From the NCBI GenBank assembly GCA_903873545.1, contig CAIQPA010000422.1, positions 1 to 5,737 of the forward strand: 5,737 nucleotides of DNA. Reading direction: 5' to 3'. Shown here piece by piece: positions 1 to 5,737 of the stretch. The translations under genes and the position numbers were made by a program. Origin of the DNA: an uncultured delta proteobacterium. GTDB taxonomy: Bacteria; Myxococcota_A; Bradymonadia; REDH01. Positions within the stretch are counted from its first letter, which is position 1. Each line of letters begins with the position of its first letter. The notes under the pieces are model-generated. The model did not search any database. It saw only the letters and a program-made list of their open reading frames with translations, and was not told where the DNA came from.

Positions 1-1424
1 CAAGGGAGGTCGGCTGCGCCGGGGTGGAGGACGGCGACGCTGGCGTTGGTGGCCTGTTCGATGAAGAAGGCGCCGGAGCCCTCGCTATCGCCCCAGCTGC
101 GGAGGCCGAAGGGATTGGCGCCGAGGGTGTGGGTGAGTTCGTCGGCGTGGAGGGTGAAGGGGAGGAGGCCGAAGAGGCTGGGCAGGTGGGCACGGAGCAG
201 CGCGCCGCTGTCGGCGAGGAGGAAGAGGGCGCCGCCCTTTGTCTCTGCGGAGGCGAGCGAGACGAGCGAGCGGGGCAGGCGGGGTGCAGGTCCGGCGATG
301 CCGGAGCAGTCGTCCTGCAGTCGGACAGTCGGGGTAACGAAGGGCCCGGCGGGGAGTGGTCCGAGCGAGGAGCGCTGGATGAGGGTGGCGACAATGGCGG
401 CAACGGTGAGGTTGTTGGCGGCGTTTCCGCAGGCTGGCGGGAGGAGCCGGAGCTGCTCCAGACCGCCGTCTGCAGAGAGTGCGACGCGGGACCAGATGGC
501 GCGATGGAGGAGGTCGGCGTAGTCCCAGAGGGGCTTGCTGGTTGGGGTCGCGTCCACTCGCTGCGATTCGATGAGCGAGCGTCCCATCTCAAAGCCGCGG
601 GCTGTTGCGGGTGCGAGCCAGGGCTGCTGCGCGCTGTGGAGAACAACCGCGCTCCCGTCAGAGGAGAGGCCGGCGGCGATGAGCTGGTGGCCCTTCTGGA
701 GTTCGGCGAGGGACTTGGGTGAAGGTACGGATGGGTCGAGCCAAACGGTGGCGAAGGCCTTTGCGGGGAGCTTGGCCCAGCCTTCGGGCCAGCGGGCCTC
801 GGGGTTGAAGGTTGCGTGGGTCGCAAGCGCCGCCTCGAAGGCGGGGCCATCGCCAACGAGGAGTCGGCTGCCGCGGAGGGCAGCGCGGAAGCGGGTGTTG
901 GTGAGCGAGGCGGGCGGGCCGCCATCGCGGAGCGGGAGGTCGAGCGCAGCGGGATCGGTGAGCAGGATGGTGCTCTCCGCGCCGCCCTGCTCTGCTCCCC
1001 ACGCAGCGAGTACGATGGTCGATGCCGCCTCCCAGCGGAGCTGCTTGACGGCGGTCGCCAGGTCGGGACGGCTGTCGAACTTGCCGACCCACTTGGCGAC
1101 GGCGCCCGCATACTTCTCCTGCGAGAGGCCGAGGAGGTTCCATGGGCCATCGATAACGGTTGCCATGAGCGAGCGGAGGTCGACCGCGAGAACGACGGCC
1201 GGCCGGTCGGGGAGCGAGCGGATCCAGCTGTCGGGACGCTCGCCGCGGAGCGGTGCGACGACGATGGGGCGGGCGGTGGGGTCGACCAGCTGCGCGGCTG
1301 GCGCAGCAGGGGGAGGCGCCGTCTCGGAGGAGGAGCGACAGCCGGCGAGCAGGAGCAGACCGGCGACGAGCCATGCGAGGGTGGCAGAAACGCGCCCGTG
1401 ACTGGGCAAAGTGGGGGACCCCAT
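1..1424 (-). CDS. Large putative lipoprotein of unknown function (C-terminus outside window)
   Basis: The frame is open from an ATG at 1424 to the left edge, about 474 codons with no stop, so the 3' end is missing. The N-terminus is a lipoprotein signal peptide: a short n-region with His9 and Arg11, a hydrophobic stretch at about residues 14-27, and a lipobox L-A-G-C ending in Cys29, followed by a Ser/Pro/Ala-rich linker to about residue 55. The mature part is leucine/alanine-rich with alternating strand-like and helix-like segments (for example VVLAVDLRSLM near residue 80) and only two Cys (332 and 373), which could form a disulfide. I do not recognise a family; a DUF3352-like secreted protein is a weak possibility. 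Expected location is the periplasmic face of a membrane. An in-frame ATG at 1439 is the alternative start; 1424 is preferred because an AGG lies 8 bases upstream, but neither site is strong. It is divergent from aat. No function is assigned. Confidence 0.85.
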   Translation of the reverse strand, partial: MGSPTLPSHGRVSATLAWLVAGLLLLAGCRSSSETAPPPAAPAAQLVDPTARPIVVAPLRGERPDSWIRSLPDRPAVVLAVDLRSLMATVIDGPWNLLGLSQEKYAGAVAKWVGKFDSRPDLATAVKQLRWEAASTIVLAAWGAEQGGAESTILLTDPAALDLPLRDGGPPASLTNTRFRAALRGSRLLVGDGPAFEAALATHATFNPEARWPEGWAKLPAKAFATVWLDPSVPSPKSLAELQKGHQLIAAGLSSDGSAVVLHSAQQPWLAPATARGFEMGRSLIESQRVDATPTSKPLWDYADLLHRAIWSRVALSADGGLEQLRLLPPACGNAANNLTVAAIVATLIQRSSLGPLPAGPFVTPTVRLQDDCSGIAGPAPRLPRSLVSLASAETKGGALFLLADSGALLRAHLPSLFGLLPFTLHADELTHTLGANPFGLRSWGDSEGSGAFFIEQATNASVAVLHPGAADLP

Positions 1425-1454
1425 CGTTATCGCCTGCATCTTTGTGAGAGAGGG

Positions 1455-1482
1455 AGACTCCAATGTGTGTAGGGTGGAGTCT
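1455..1482. repeat. Perfect 8-bp inverted repeat in the divergent intergenic region
   Basis: AGACTCCA at 1455-1462 is the exact reverse complement of TGGAGTCT at 1475-1482, with a 12-base spacer. It lies in the roughly 106-base space between the leftward lipoprotein gene and aat, 48 bases before the aat ATG and 30 bases before the lipoprotein ATG. It could be an operator for a dimeric regulator or a 5'-UTR hairpin. It has no T-tract, so it is not an intrinsic terminator. The rest of this intergenic stretch shows no convincing -35/-10 pair. The repeat itself is seen directly; the function is inference. Confidence 0.5.
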
Positions 1483-1530
1483 GGTGGCAGTCTTGGCCGC
1501 TTCGCTCCGCCCCCGCAACCTCGAAGTACG

Positions 1531-2199
1531 ATGCCATACCAGCTTGGACCTGAACACATCTTCCCGCCCGTCGACCGCGCCGACCGCGACGGCATACTTG
1601 CCTTCGGTGGCGACCTCGACCCAGACCGCGTCGCGGCAGCCTACCGTGAGGGGATTTTTCCGTGGCCGTCGGGCCGCATGCTTCTTTGGTACGCGCCGGC
1701 GAAGCGCATGGTGCTTCGGCCGGGCGGCGCGAACATCTCGCGGAGCATGCGCAAGGTGCTGACCTCAGGGAGGTTCGAACTGCGCATCAACACCGCCTTT
1801 GCGGAGGTCATCAAGATGTGCTCGAAGGTGCCACGCGAGGGGCAACCCGGCACCTGGATCTCGCCGAAGATCCGGCATGTCTACACCGAGCTTCACAAGC
1901 AGGGGATTGCCCACAGCTTCGAGACCTGGCGAGAGGGCAAACTGGTGGGCGGGCTCTACGGATTGGCGACGGGCAAGGTCTTCTCGGGCGAGTCGATGTT
2001 TCACACGGAGTCGGACGCCTCGAAGTTCGCCTTCTTCGAGATGCAGCGGATCCTCTTTGAGCGCCGTTTCGACCTGATCGACTGCCAGGTTCACAACGAG
2101 CACCTCGCCTCGCTGGGTGCCAAGGAGATGAGCCGAAACGACTTCATGCGCATCCTGACCAAGGGCCAAGAGGGCGAGGCGCCGACCGTGGTTGACTGA
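1531..2199 (+). CDS. aat: Leucyl/phenylalanyl-tRNA--protein transferase (Aat)
   Basis: This cytoplasmic enzyme moves Leu or Phe from aminoacyl-tRNA to the N-terminal Arg or Lys of proteins, creating N-degrons read by ClpS/ClpAP. The 222-residue product matches the family almost end to end: GILAFGGDL (21-29), AAYREGIFPW (36-45), LLWYAPAKR (51-59, the family's W-x-x-P-x-x-R segment), ISRSM (69-73), GTWI (107-110), GESMF (153-157), DCQVHNEHLASLGA (184-197). Length is close to the E. coli protein (about 234). The start at 1531 is chosen because homology begins just after it (PEHIFPP...); the frame stays open upstream to an ATG at 1411, but that would overlap the divergent gene and adds non-homologous residues. 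The ribosome site is weak (GAAG at 1523). The next gene follows in the same direction after 49 bases. No clpS or clpA lies in the window. Confidence 0.96.
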   Translation: MPYQLGPEHIFPPVDRADRDGILAFGGDLDPDRVAAAYREGIFPWPSGRMLLWYAPAKRMVLRPGGANISRSMRKVLTSGRFELRINTAFAEVIKMCSKVPREGQPGTWISPKIRHVYTELHKQGIAHSFETWREGKLVGGLYGLATGKVFSGESMFHTESDASKFAFFEMQRILFERRFDLIDCQVHNEHLASLGAKEMSRNDFMRILTKGQEGEAPTVVD

Positions 2200-2220
2200 G
2201 ATGATGATGGCGGCGAGAGT

Positions 2221-2244
2221 GACCTCCGAAACGAGTTGGAGGTC
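2221..2244 (+). promoter_or_regulatory. Hairpin enclosing the Shine-Dalgarno of the downstream lipoprotein gene
   Basis: GACCTCC (2221-2227) pairs perfectly with GGAGGTC (2238-2244). Two more pairs inside (G2228 with T2237 as G-U, A2229 with T2236) give a 9-bp stem with a 6-base loop. The 3' arm contains GGAGG (2238-2242), which sits 6 bases before the ATG at 2249 and is the best ribosome site in the window. In the folded mRNA this site would be paired. This suggests translation limited by structure, perhaps opened by ribosomes arriving from aat or by an in-frame upstream ATG run at 2201-2209. The pairing is seen; the regulatory role is inferred. Confidence 0.5.
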
Positions 2245-2248
2245 TGCG

Positions 2249-3139
2249 ATGCGCACAGTTGTTTTGAGTGTTTGGATGCTGGTGCTGGCCGCCTGTGTAG
2301 CCGAAGAGACCGTGGAGCCGCCGGCGGGTGATACGGAGGGGAGCGGAGCTTCGGATACCGCCGACACCTCGGTTGATGACACCACCGCCGACACCTCGGT
2401 TGATGACACCACCGCCGACACCTCGGTTGATGACACCGACGACACCTCGGTTGATGACACCGACGACACCTCGGTTGATGACACCGCAGACACCAACGTC
2501 GACGACACCGCCGATACCAACGTCGACGACACTGCCGATACCACGGTCGATGACACCGCCGACACCAGCGTCGACGACACCAACGTGGATGTGGAGGACT
2601 GCCTGTTCGGCTGTGGCGTTGGCTGCCCTGCCCCCGAGTTCCAGATCTGCGGCACCGACGGAAACCTCTACTGCAACAGCTGCTACATGGGCTGCCTCGG
2701 CATCGCCCCCGCGTCGCAGCGCTCGGTCTGCGAACCCTGCGGTGTCTATGATGCGGCCACCGCGCAGCCCTATCGGCTCTGGACCACCCCAGACAGCTGC
2801 ATGATGAGCTTCGACAGCGGCACCTCGTTTGCCGTTGCCACGACCGAGGCAGAGCTCCGCGCGATGCTCCCCTGCATGGACCCGGCCACCGCGATCACCG
2901 ACATCGACTGGAGCATCGAGGTAGTGGCCCAGGTGACGCAATCAGACAACCCGGCGCTGACGGTTCAGGGCGTCTTCAGCACGCCATCCGGTGTGGCTGT
3001 TGCCACCCGGTCACCGGTCTATTGCGGCGGCGCCGCGCCTCCGACAGCGTCGGCCTACGTCATTGTCGGCGCGGGCAGCTTTGGGCTGCATCAGGAGTCC
3101 TGCCTCGACGGCGAGTGCTCCGGCGGCCCCTTCCCGTAG
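2249..3139 (+). CDS. Lipoprotein with Asp/Thr repeat stalk and Kazal-like domain
   Basis: The product has 296 residues. A signal peptide with lipobox LAAC puts the lipidated Cys at 16. Residues 37-111 are nine tandem units of the type ADTSVDDT, an acidic, probably extended stalk. Residues 118-164 are cysteine-rich with CGTDGNLYCNSC (134-145). Spacing C126-x7-C134-x10-C145-x3-C149-x11-C161 fits a Kazal module, with extra Cys at 122, 142 and 164. The remainder (about 165-296) looks like a compact globular domain with more Cys (184, 209 and others); the stretch ITDIDWSIEVVAQV (216-229) faintly recalls PrcB-like domains, but this is weak. The start at 2249 has GGAGG 6 bases upstream; in-frame ATGs at 2201-2207 and a TTG at 2192 overlapping the aat stop are less likely. 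Likely surface or periplasmic; bacterial Kazal-like lipoproteins may inhibit serine proteases, but inhibition is not shown here. It converges on the hydroxylase gene. Confidence 0.9.
   Translation: MRTVVLSVWMLVLAACVAEETVEPPAGDTEGSGASDTADTSVDDTTADTSVDDTTADTSVDDTDDTSVDDTDDTSVDDTADTNVDDTADTNVDDTADTTVDDTADTSVDDTNVDVEDCLFGCGVGCPAPEFQICGTDGNLYCNSCYMGCLGIAPASQRSVCEPCGVYDAATAQPYRLWTTPDSCMMSFDSGTSFAVATTEAELRAMLPCMDPATAITDIDWSIEVVAQVTQSDNPALTVQGVFSTPSGVAVATRSPVYCGGAAPPTASAYVIVGAGSFGLHQESCLDGECSGGPFP
2357..2581 (+). repeat. In-frame tandem repeat of 27/24-bp units coding for the Asp/Thr stalk
   Basis: Nine in-frame units: three of 27 bases (TADTSVDDT), then six of 24 bases (two DDTSVDDT, two ADTNVDDT, one ADTTVDDT, one ADTSVDDT). 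The first five share an identical DNA core, GACACCTCGGTTGATGACACC with the last base excluded from strict matching, whereas the last four use different codons (GTC GAC instead of GTT GAT). The tract is therefore a recently expanded block followed by an older, diverged block. Unit lengths are multiples of three, so copy-number change keeps the frame. Confidence 0.95.
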
Positions 3140-3148
3140 TGCGTCGCC

Positions 3149-4009
3149 TCAGGCGTGCGCGGCGGTGACGAGCTGGTCGGCGTAGTCGAGCACCTGCTCG
3201 AAGGACTCTGCGACGAAGAAGAGGTCCTGCGGGGCATCGTAGTCGATGGAGAGGTCGCGGACCGCATCGAGTGAGAAGGGGCGGTGCTCGATGGTCGGGT
3301 CGATGGAGCGGAGAAGGTCCTGGATGCCGCCATTGTTGCCGGCGCCGAAGATCTTCACTTCGCCGTCCTGCTTCACCAGCCCGTACTCCACGGTGTACCA
3401 GTAGAAGAGCCCGATGAGGTCGAGCATCTTCTGGTCGCCCGTCTCTACGGCACGCCCGGCGGCGCGACCGATGCGGACCGACATCTCGACGAACTCGGGA
3501 TGCAGGAACATGGGTGCATGGCCGCGGAGCTCGTGGATGATGTCGGGCTCAGGCGTGAAGAAGGGGTAGGAGGGGTGGCGAATGTAGGGGGTGCAGCGCA
3601 TCACCTTCTGCGAGAGCATGGAGAGGAACTCGCCCTTGTCGAGGAGCCCTCCGACGGGTGCGAGCATGAAGCCGGTGATGGACTCCATGCGGGCGCTGAC
3701 GTCGTCAATCTGAGGGATGGTATCGAGCGAGAGCTGCAGCAACTCGCGCCCACGGAGGAAGGGAGCGCAGGAGTAGCGGTCTTGGAGGAGGATGAGGATC
3801 TGGGAGACGAGGCTCCAGTTTCCATGCTCCTGTTCGGTGTAGGAAAATCTCGGACAGGCGGGCCAAGAGGCCTCGGCCTGTGCCACGAGCGCCGTGACGC
3901 GGCTGCGGTAGTCTCCGTCGTGGGCACCCGGGTAGGTGGTCTGGACGATGCTAGCGTAGTCGCTCCGCGTGAAGGGCGTGGACTCAAGGAAGGTGCGGTC
4001 GCGGCGCAT
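3149..4009 (-). CDS. phhA: Iron-dependent aromatic amino acid hydroxylase (phenylalanine 4-monooxygenase type)
   Basis: Members use Fe(II), O2 and a reduced pterin to hydroxylate Phe, Tyr or Trp; Phe to Tyr is the likeliest reaction. The 286-residue product is the catalytic core alone, without an ACT domain or a tetramerisation tail. Metal ligands are His159 and His164 (HELRGH) and Glu208 in YWYTVEYG (203-210). TGFMLAPVGGLL (112-123), MRCTPYIRH (137-145) and TPEPD (152-156) align without gaps to animal PAH, so Arg144, Thr152 and Phe128 match human Arg270, Thr278 and Phe254. The type is therefore nearer to animal PAH than to short proteobacterial PhhA. Odd: after GAG (222-224) the normal LLSS is NNGG, losing the equivalent of human Ser349. 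The start has GGAG (4015-4018) 5 bases upstream. It converges with the lipoprotein gene, 9 bases between stops; no pterin dehydratase gene is nearby. The exact substrate is not fixed by sequence. Confidence 0.93.
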   Translation of the reverse strand: MRRDRTFLESTPFTRSDYASIVQTTYPGAHDGDYRSRVTALVAQAEASWPACPRFSYTEQEHGNWSLVSQILILLQDRYSCAPFLRGRELLQLSLDTIPQIDDVSARMESITGFMLAPVGGLLDKGEFLSMLSQKVMRCTPYIRHPSYPFFTPEPDIIHELRGHAPMFLHPEFVEMSVRIGRAAGRAVETGDQKMLDLIGLFYWYTVEYGLVKQDGEVKIFGAGNNGGIQDLLRSIDPTIEHRPFSLDAVRDLSIDYDAPQDLFFVAESFEQVLDYADQLVTAAHA

Positions 4010-4106
4010 GGCGGCTCCGAGGAGAGGGGGTTGGTCGGGTGCGGCGTGGCAGCCATCCCCTCACGTGCGCGGTTCCTACCTGCATGCTGCGGGAAAGGGA
4101 AAGAGG

Positions 4107-5138
4107 TTAGCGATTCGCGCCTGCGCGCAGGCCGGCGTGCAGGCGCACACAGAACCAGACGAGGGGTGCGATGGCCAGCAGGAGGAGCGGCAGCGCGAGG
4201 TGGGCGTAGCGTGCCGCGAGCAGGGCGAGCGGTCCCAGCCAGAGGAGGGTGACGAGCCCGTAACCGCCGGCGATGCGCCGGTGACTGTGACCCTCAGCGG
4301 CTGCGTGCTGGTAGGCGTGGTCGAGATGGGCGATGTGGAGTCGCTCGCCGCGGCTCGCACGTCGCAGGAGCGTGTAGGTAGCATCGATCCAGAGGCCGGC
4401 GGTGAGGATGAGACTGGCTGCCAAGGGCATGGTCTGCATCCGGTCTGCCAGCAGCGTGAGCATCGCGATCGCGAAGCCGCCAAAGGTAGACCCAGCATCA
4501 CCGAGCATGAGCCGCGCGGGAGCCCAGTTGAAGATCAGGAAGGCCGCAAAGCTGGCGCCGAAGCAGGCGAAGTAGCGGGCAACTTCGGGCGCGGCATCGC
4601 CCGAGAGGATGAAGCAGGCCCAGAGCGCGATCGCGGCGGCTTGGAGGGCGACCATGCCATCGAGTCCGTCCATGAAGTTGAAGAGGTTGGTCCACCAGCC
4701 GATGTAGAGGGGCAGGATGACCCAGAGCAGCAGCGGTGGCAGCTCCCAGCCGAGGAACTGGAAGTGGTCGGATGGCACGCCATGGAGCAGGAGTACCGAC
4801 CAGCCAATCGCCAAGTGGATGACGAGACGCAGGAGTGCAGAGAGGTCGAAGAGATCATCTGCGGCGCCGAGCAGCGCGTTGAGGATGCCACCGATGGCGA
4901 TTGCGAGCAGCCAGGCTGGAGGCGTCAACGGGGCGTTGAGCAGGCTACCTGCTGAGAGCGCGACAGCCGCAACCACGAGCCCCGCAGCAACGGGTACCGC
5001 CGCGCCCGGGCGACCGGCAGAGGCACGCCGCGGCATCGCAGCGAAACGCGCCGCGCTCTTCTCGAAGAGGAGCAAACAGACCGTGGCGACGGCCGTGACC
5101 GTGAGCGCAAGCAACGCAATGGAGAAGGCGTCTGCCAT
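4107..5138 (-). CDS. WbpL/WecA-type undecaprenyl-phosphate sugar-1-phosphate transferase
   Basis: A polytopic inner-membrane enzyme that would move a HexNAc-1-phosphate from a UDP-sugar to undecaprenyl phosphate, the first step of an O-antigen or exopolysaccharide unit. The 343-residue product has many hydrophobic segments (about 5-25, 46-66, 75-92, 101-118, 134-148, 164-179, 190-204, 217-231, 239-250, 295-308, 313-331). Family motifs are in order: GAADDLFD (91-98) with the Asp94-Asp95 pair, NLFNFMDGLDG (151-161), LMLGDAGS (210-217), WIDATYTLLRR (250-260), and HLDHAYQH (271-278). The HxxHAYQ motif points to the WbpL branch, which uses N-acetyl-fucosamine or -quinovosamine donors, rather than MraY. 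It starts 16 bases after the sugar epimerase stop, so the two are probably one operon. The ribosome site is not ideal: GAGG is 11 bases from the ATG, GGTGA only 3. A GC-rich palindrome lies near the 3' end. The sugar specificity is inferred. Confidence 0.93.
   Translation of the reverse strand: MADAFSIALLALTVTAVATVCLLLFEKSAARFAAMPRRASAGRPGAAVPVAAGLVVAAVALSAGSLLNAPLTPPAWLLAIAIGGILNALLGAADDLFDLSALLRLVIHLAIGWSVLLLHGVPSDHFQFLGWELPPLLLWVILPLYIGWWTNLFNFMDGLDGMVALQAAAIALWACFILSGDAAPEVARYFACFGASFAAFLIFNWAPARLMLGDAGSTFGGFAIAMLTLLADRMQTMPLAASLILTAGLWIDATYTLLRRASRGERLHIAHLDHAYQHAAAEGHSHRRIAGGYGLVTLLWLGPLALLAARYAHLALPLLLLAIAPLVWFCVRLHAGLRAGANR
4119..4146 (-). other. GC-rich palindromes at the 3' end of the glycosyltransferase gene
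   Basis: GCCTGCGCGCAGGC at 4119-4132 is a perfect 14-base palindrome. An overlapping alternative pairs GCGCCTGC (4117-4124) with GCAGGCGC (4139-4146). Both lie in the last codons of the gene, and on the minus strand they are followed by a pyrimidine run of C and T (4091-4106) after the stop. The run is not a clean T-tract, so this is at best a weak transcription pause or terminator. The codons read as a His/Arg-Ala-Gly repeat, which could explain the symmetry by itself. Confidence 0.25.
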
Positions 5139-5154
5139 CAGTCACCACGCCTCT

Positions 5155-5737
5155 TCATCGTGCCGCGTACCAGCGGGCGGTGGCTGCGAGGGCATCCTCG
5201 GTGGAGGCGGGAGGCACCCAACCGGTTGCTGCGAAGAGGCGGTCGGCATCGACTTCGAGCGAGCCGAGCAGCCGCTCCAGGAGTCCGTCTACGGGGGAGA
5301 ACCGGGCGGTTCGCAGGAGCGGTGAGAGGTCGAAGGGGAGCGACCACTCTCGCCTGCCGAAGCCACGCTGTAACAGCCGAAAGAGCTCGGCTGACGAGAG
5401 CGGCGGCCCCTCAGCCACGAGCAGCGCCTCCGGCGCCTGCGCCTGCGTTACCAGGTAGGCCAGCAGGTCGGCGAGGTTCGAGGCGGCGACCATGCTCCGG
5501 CGGTTGTCCTGCGCACCGAGCGGCCACGGCACCCCGCGGGCGGCGAGCATGAGCAAGCGCTCGAAATGACCCTCGACACCGGGCCCGTAGATCATGGGGG
5601 GTCGAAGGATGGTAAGCGCAACTTGGCTGCCCTTGAGGGCGTCGCGGACGGCCTCCTCGCCCTCGAGCTTCGAGGAGGCATAGGGGCTCTCAGGGCGAGT
5701 GGGGCTGAGCTCAGTGAGGGGTCCGTCGGAGGTCTCG
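5155..5737 (-). CDS. NAD-dependent nucleotide-sugar epimerase/reductase, extended SDR family (N-terminus outside window)
   Basis: About 193 C-terminal residues are visible; the start and the N-terminal GxxGxxG nucleotide-binding motif lie beyond the right edge. The catalytic YxxxK is seen in SPYASSKLEGE (Tyr codon 5680-5682, Lys codon 5668-5670). It is followed by ILRPPMIYGPGV, the usual post-catalytic strand of GalE-like enzymes, then by a WbpV/WbpK-like substrate half: a GVPWPLG segment, NRRSMV, and the end motif ATGWVPPASTEDALAATARWY. Members interconvert or reduce UDP-4-keto or UDP-HexNAc sugars in the cytoplasm. It lies 16 bases upstream of the WbpL-like transferase on the same strand, as wbpV/wbpK-type genes often do, so a role in making the transferase's donor sugar (UDP-QuiNAc or UDP-FucNAc) is plausible. 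UDP-glucose 4-epimerase activity cannot be excluded. Confidence 0.9.
   Translation of the reverse strand, partial: ETSDGPLTELSPTRPESPYASSKLEGEEAVRDALKGSQVALTILRPPMIYGPGVEGHFERLLMLAARGVPWPLGAQDNRRSMVAASNLADLLAYLVTQAQAPEALLVAEGPPLSSAELFRLLQRGFGRREWSLPFDLSPLLRTARFSPVDGLLERLLGSLEVDADRLFAATGWVPPASTEDALAATARWYAAR

Noticed and set aside
24..1472. Long open frames on the plus strand opposite the leftward lipoprotein gene (24-722 and 816-1472)
   Set aside because: They share codon boundaries with the minus-strand gene in GC-rich DNA, lack a family signature and give low-complexity Gly/Glu/Ala-rich products; the minus frame has a signal peptide with lipobox and balanced composition.
1411..1530. N-terminal extension of Aat from an upstream ATG at 1411
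   Set aside because: The extra 40 residues have no counterpart in the family, and they would overlap the start of the divergent gene.
1765..2941. Minus-strand open frames across aat and the repeat region with Val/Ser-rich or Gly/Val-rich repeats
   Set aside because: Their repetitive products are only antisense readings of the Asp/Thr repeat, and they overlap aat, which has strong homology.
3145..3155. Small palindrome CGCCTCAGGCG between the convergent stops as a terminator
   Set aside because: Only 5-bp arms around one base, with no T-tract on either strand.
3186..3201. Palindrome TCGAGCACCTGCTCGA near the 3' end of the hydroxylase gene
   Set aside because: It lies inside conserved-looking coding sequence, leaves only a two-base centre and has no T-tract, so it is not supported as a terminator.
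4010..4106. A promoter or small gene in the 97 bases between the glycosyltransferase and the hydroxylase
   Set aside because: Apart from the hydroxylase ribosome site at 4015-4018, short CACGTG and GCATGC palindromes and a C/T run, I see no -35/-10 pair and no credible small gene.
3284..4252. A 322-codon plus-strand open frame opposite the hydroxylase gene
   Set aside because: It spans a well-conserved minus-strand enzyme gene and has no recognisable motifs; GC bias explains the open frame.

Overview
The window is GC-rich and densely coding. It holds six genes, two of them cut by the window edges, with little non-coding DNA. The gene mix suggests a Gram-negative, delta-proteobacterial-type organism (Myxococcota, Bradymonadota or a relative): two Sec/SpII lipoproteins, one carrying an Asp/Thr repeat stalk and a Kazal-like cysteine module, an Aat-type leucyl/phenylalanyl transferase, and a WbpL-type polyprenyl-phosphate glycosyltransferase. 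This taxonomic reading is inference from protein style; there is no rRNA or other marker in the window.

Left part (1-2199): a large lipoprotein of unknown function runs leftward out of the window. It is divergent from aat, the N-end-rule aminoacyltransferase, across about 106 bases that contain a perfect 8-bp inverted repeat.

Middle (2200-4009): 49 bases after aat, in the same direction, lies a second lipoprotein gene. Its Shine-Dalgarno sequence sits in the 3' arm of a predicted hairpin. The protein has a lipobox, nine 8- or 9-residue Asp/Thr repeats, a Kazal-like domain and a C-terminal domain that I cannot name firmly. It converges, with 9 bases between the stops, on an iron-dependent aromatic amino acid hydroxylase. 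That enzyme is the catalytic core only. It resembles the animal phenylalanine hydroxylase more than the short proteobacterial PhhA, but the usual GAG-LLSS active-site loop is replaced.

Right part (4107-5737): a likely two-gene operon on the minus strand. An NDP-sugar epimerase/reductase of the extended SDR family (N-terminus outside the window) is followed after 16 bases by a multi-pass WbpL/WecA-like sugar-1-phosphate transferase. This pair fits synthesis of an N-acetyl-deoxyhexosamine nucleotide sugar and its loading onto undecaprenyl phosphate, which starts O-antigen or exopolysaccharide repeat units. The hydroxylase lies 97 bases further downstream on the same strand and may or may not be co-transcribed.

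I see no mobile element, CRISPR array, tRNA or rRNA, and no gene-free stretch above 300 bases. I did not find a convincing new multi-gene system. The most interesting points are the unusual hydroxylase active site, the SD-sequestering hairpin and the layered evolution of the lipoprotein repeat.
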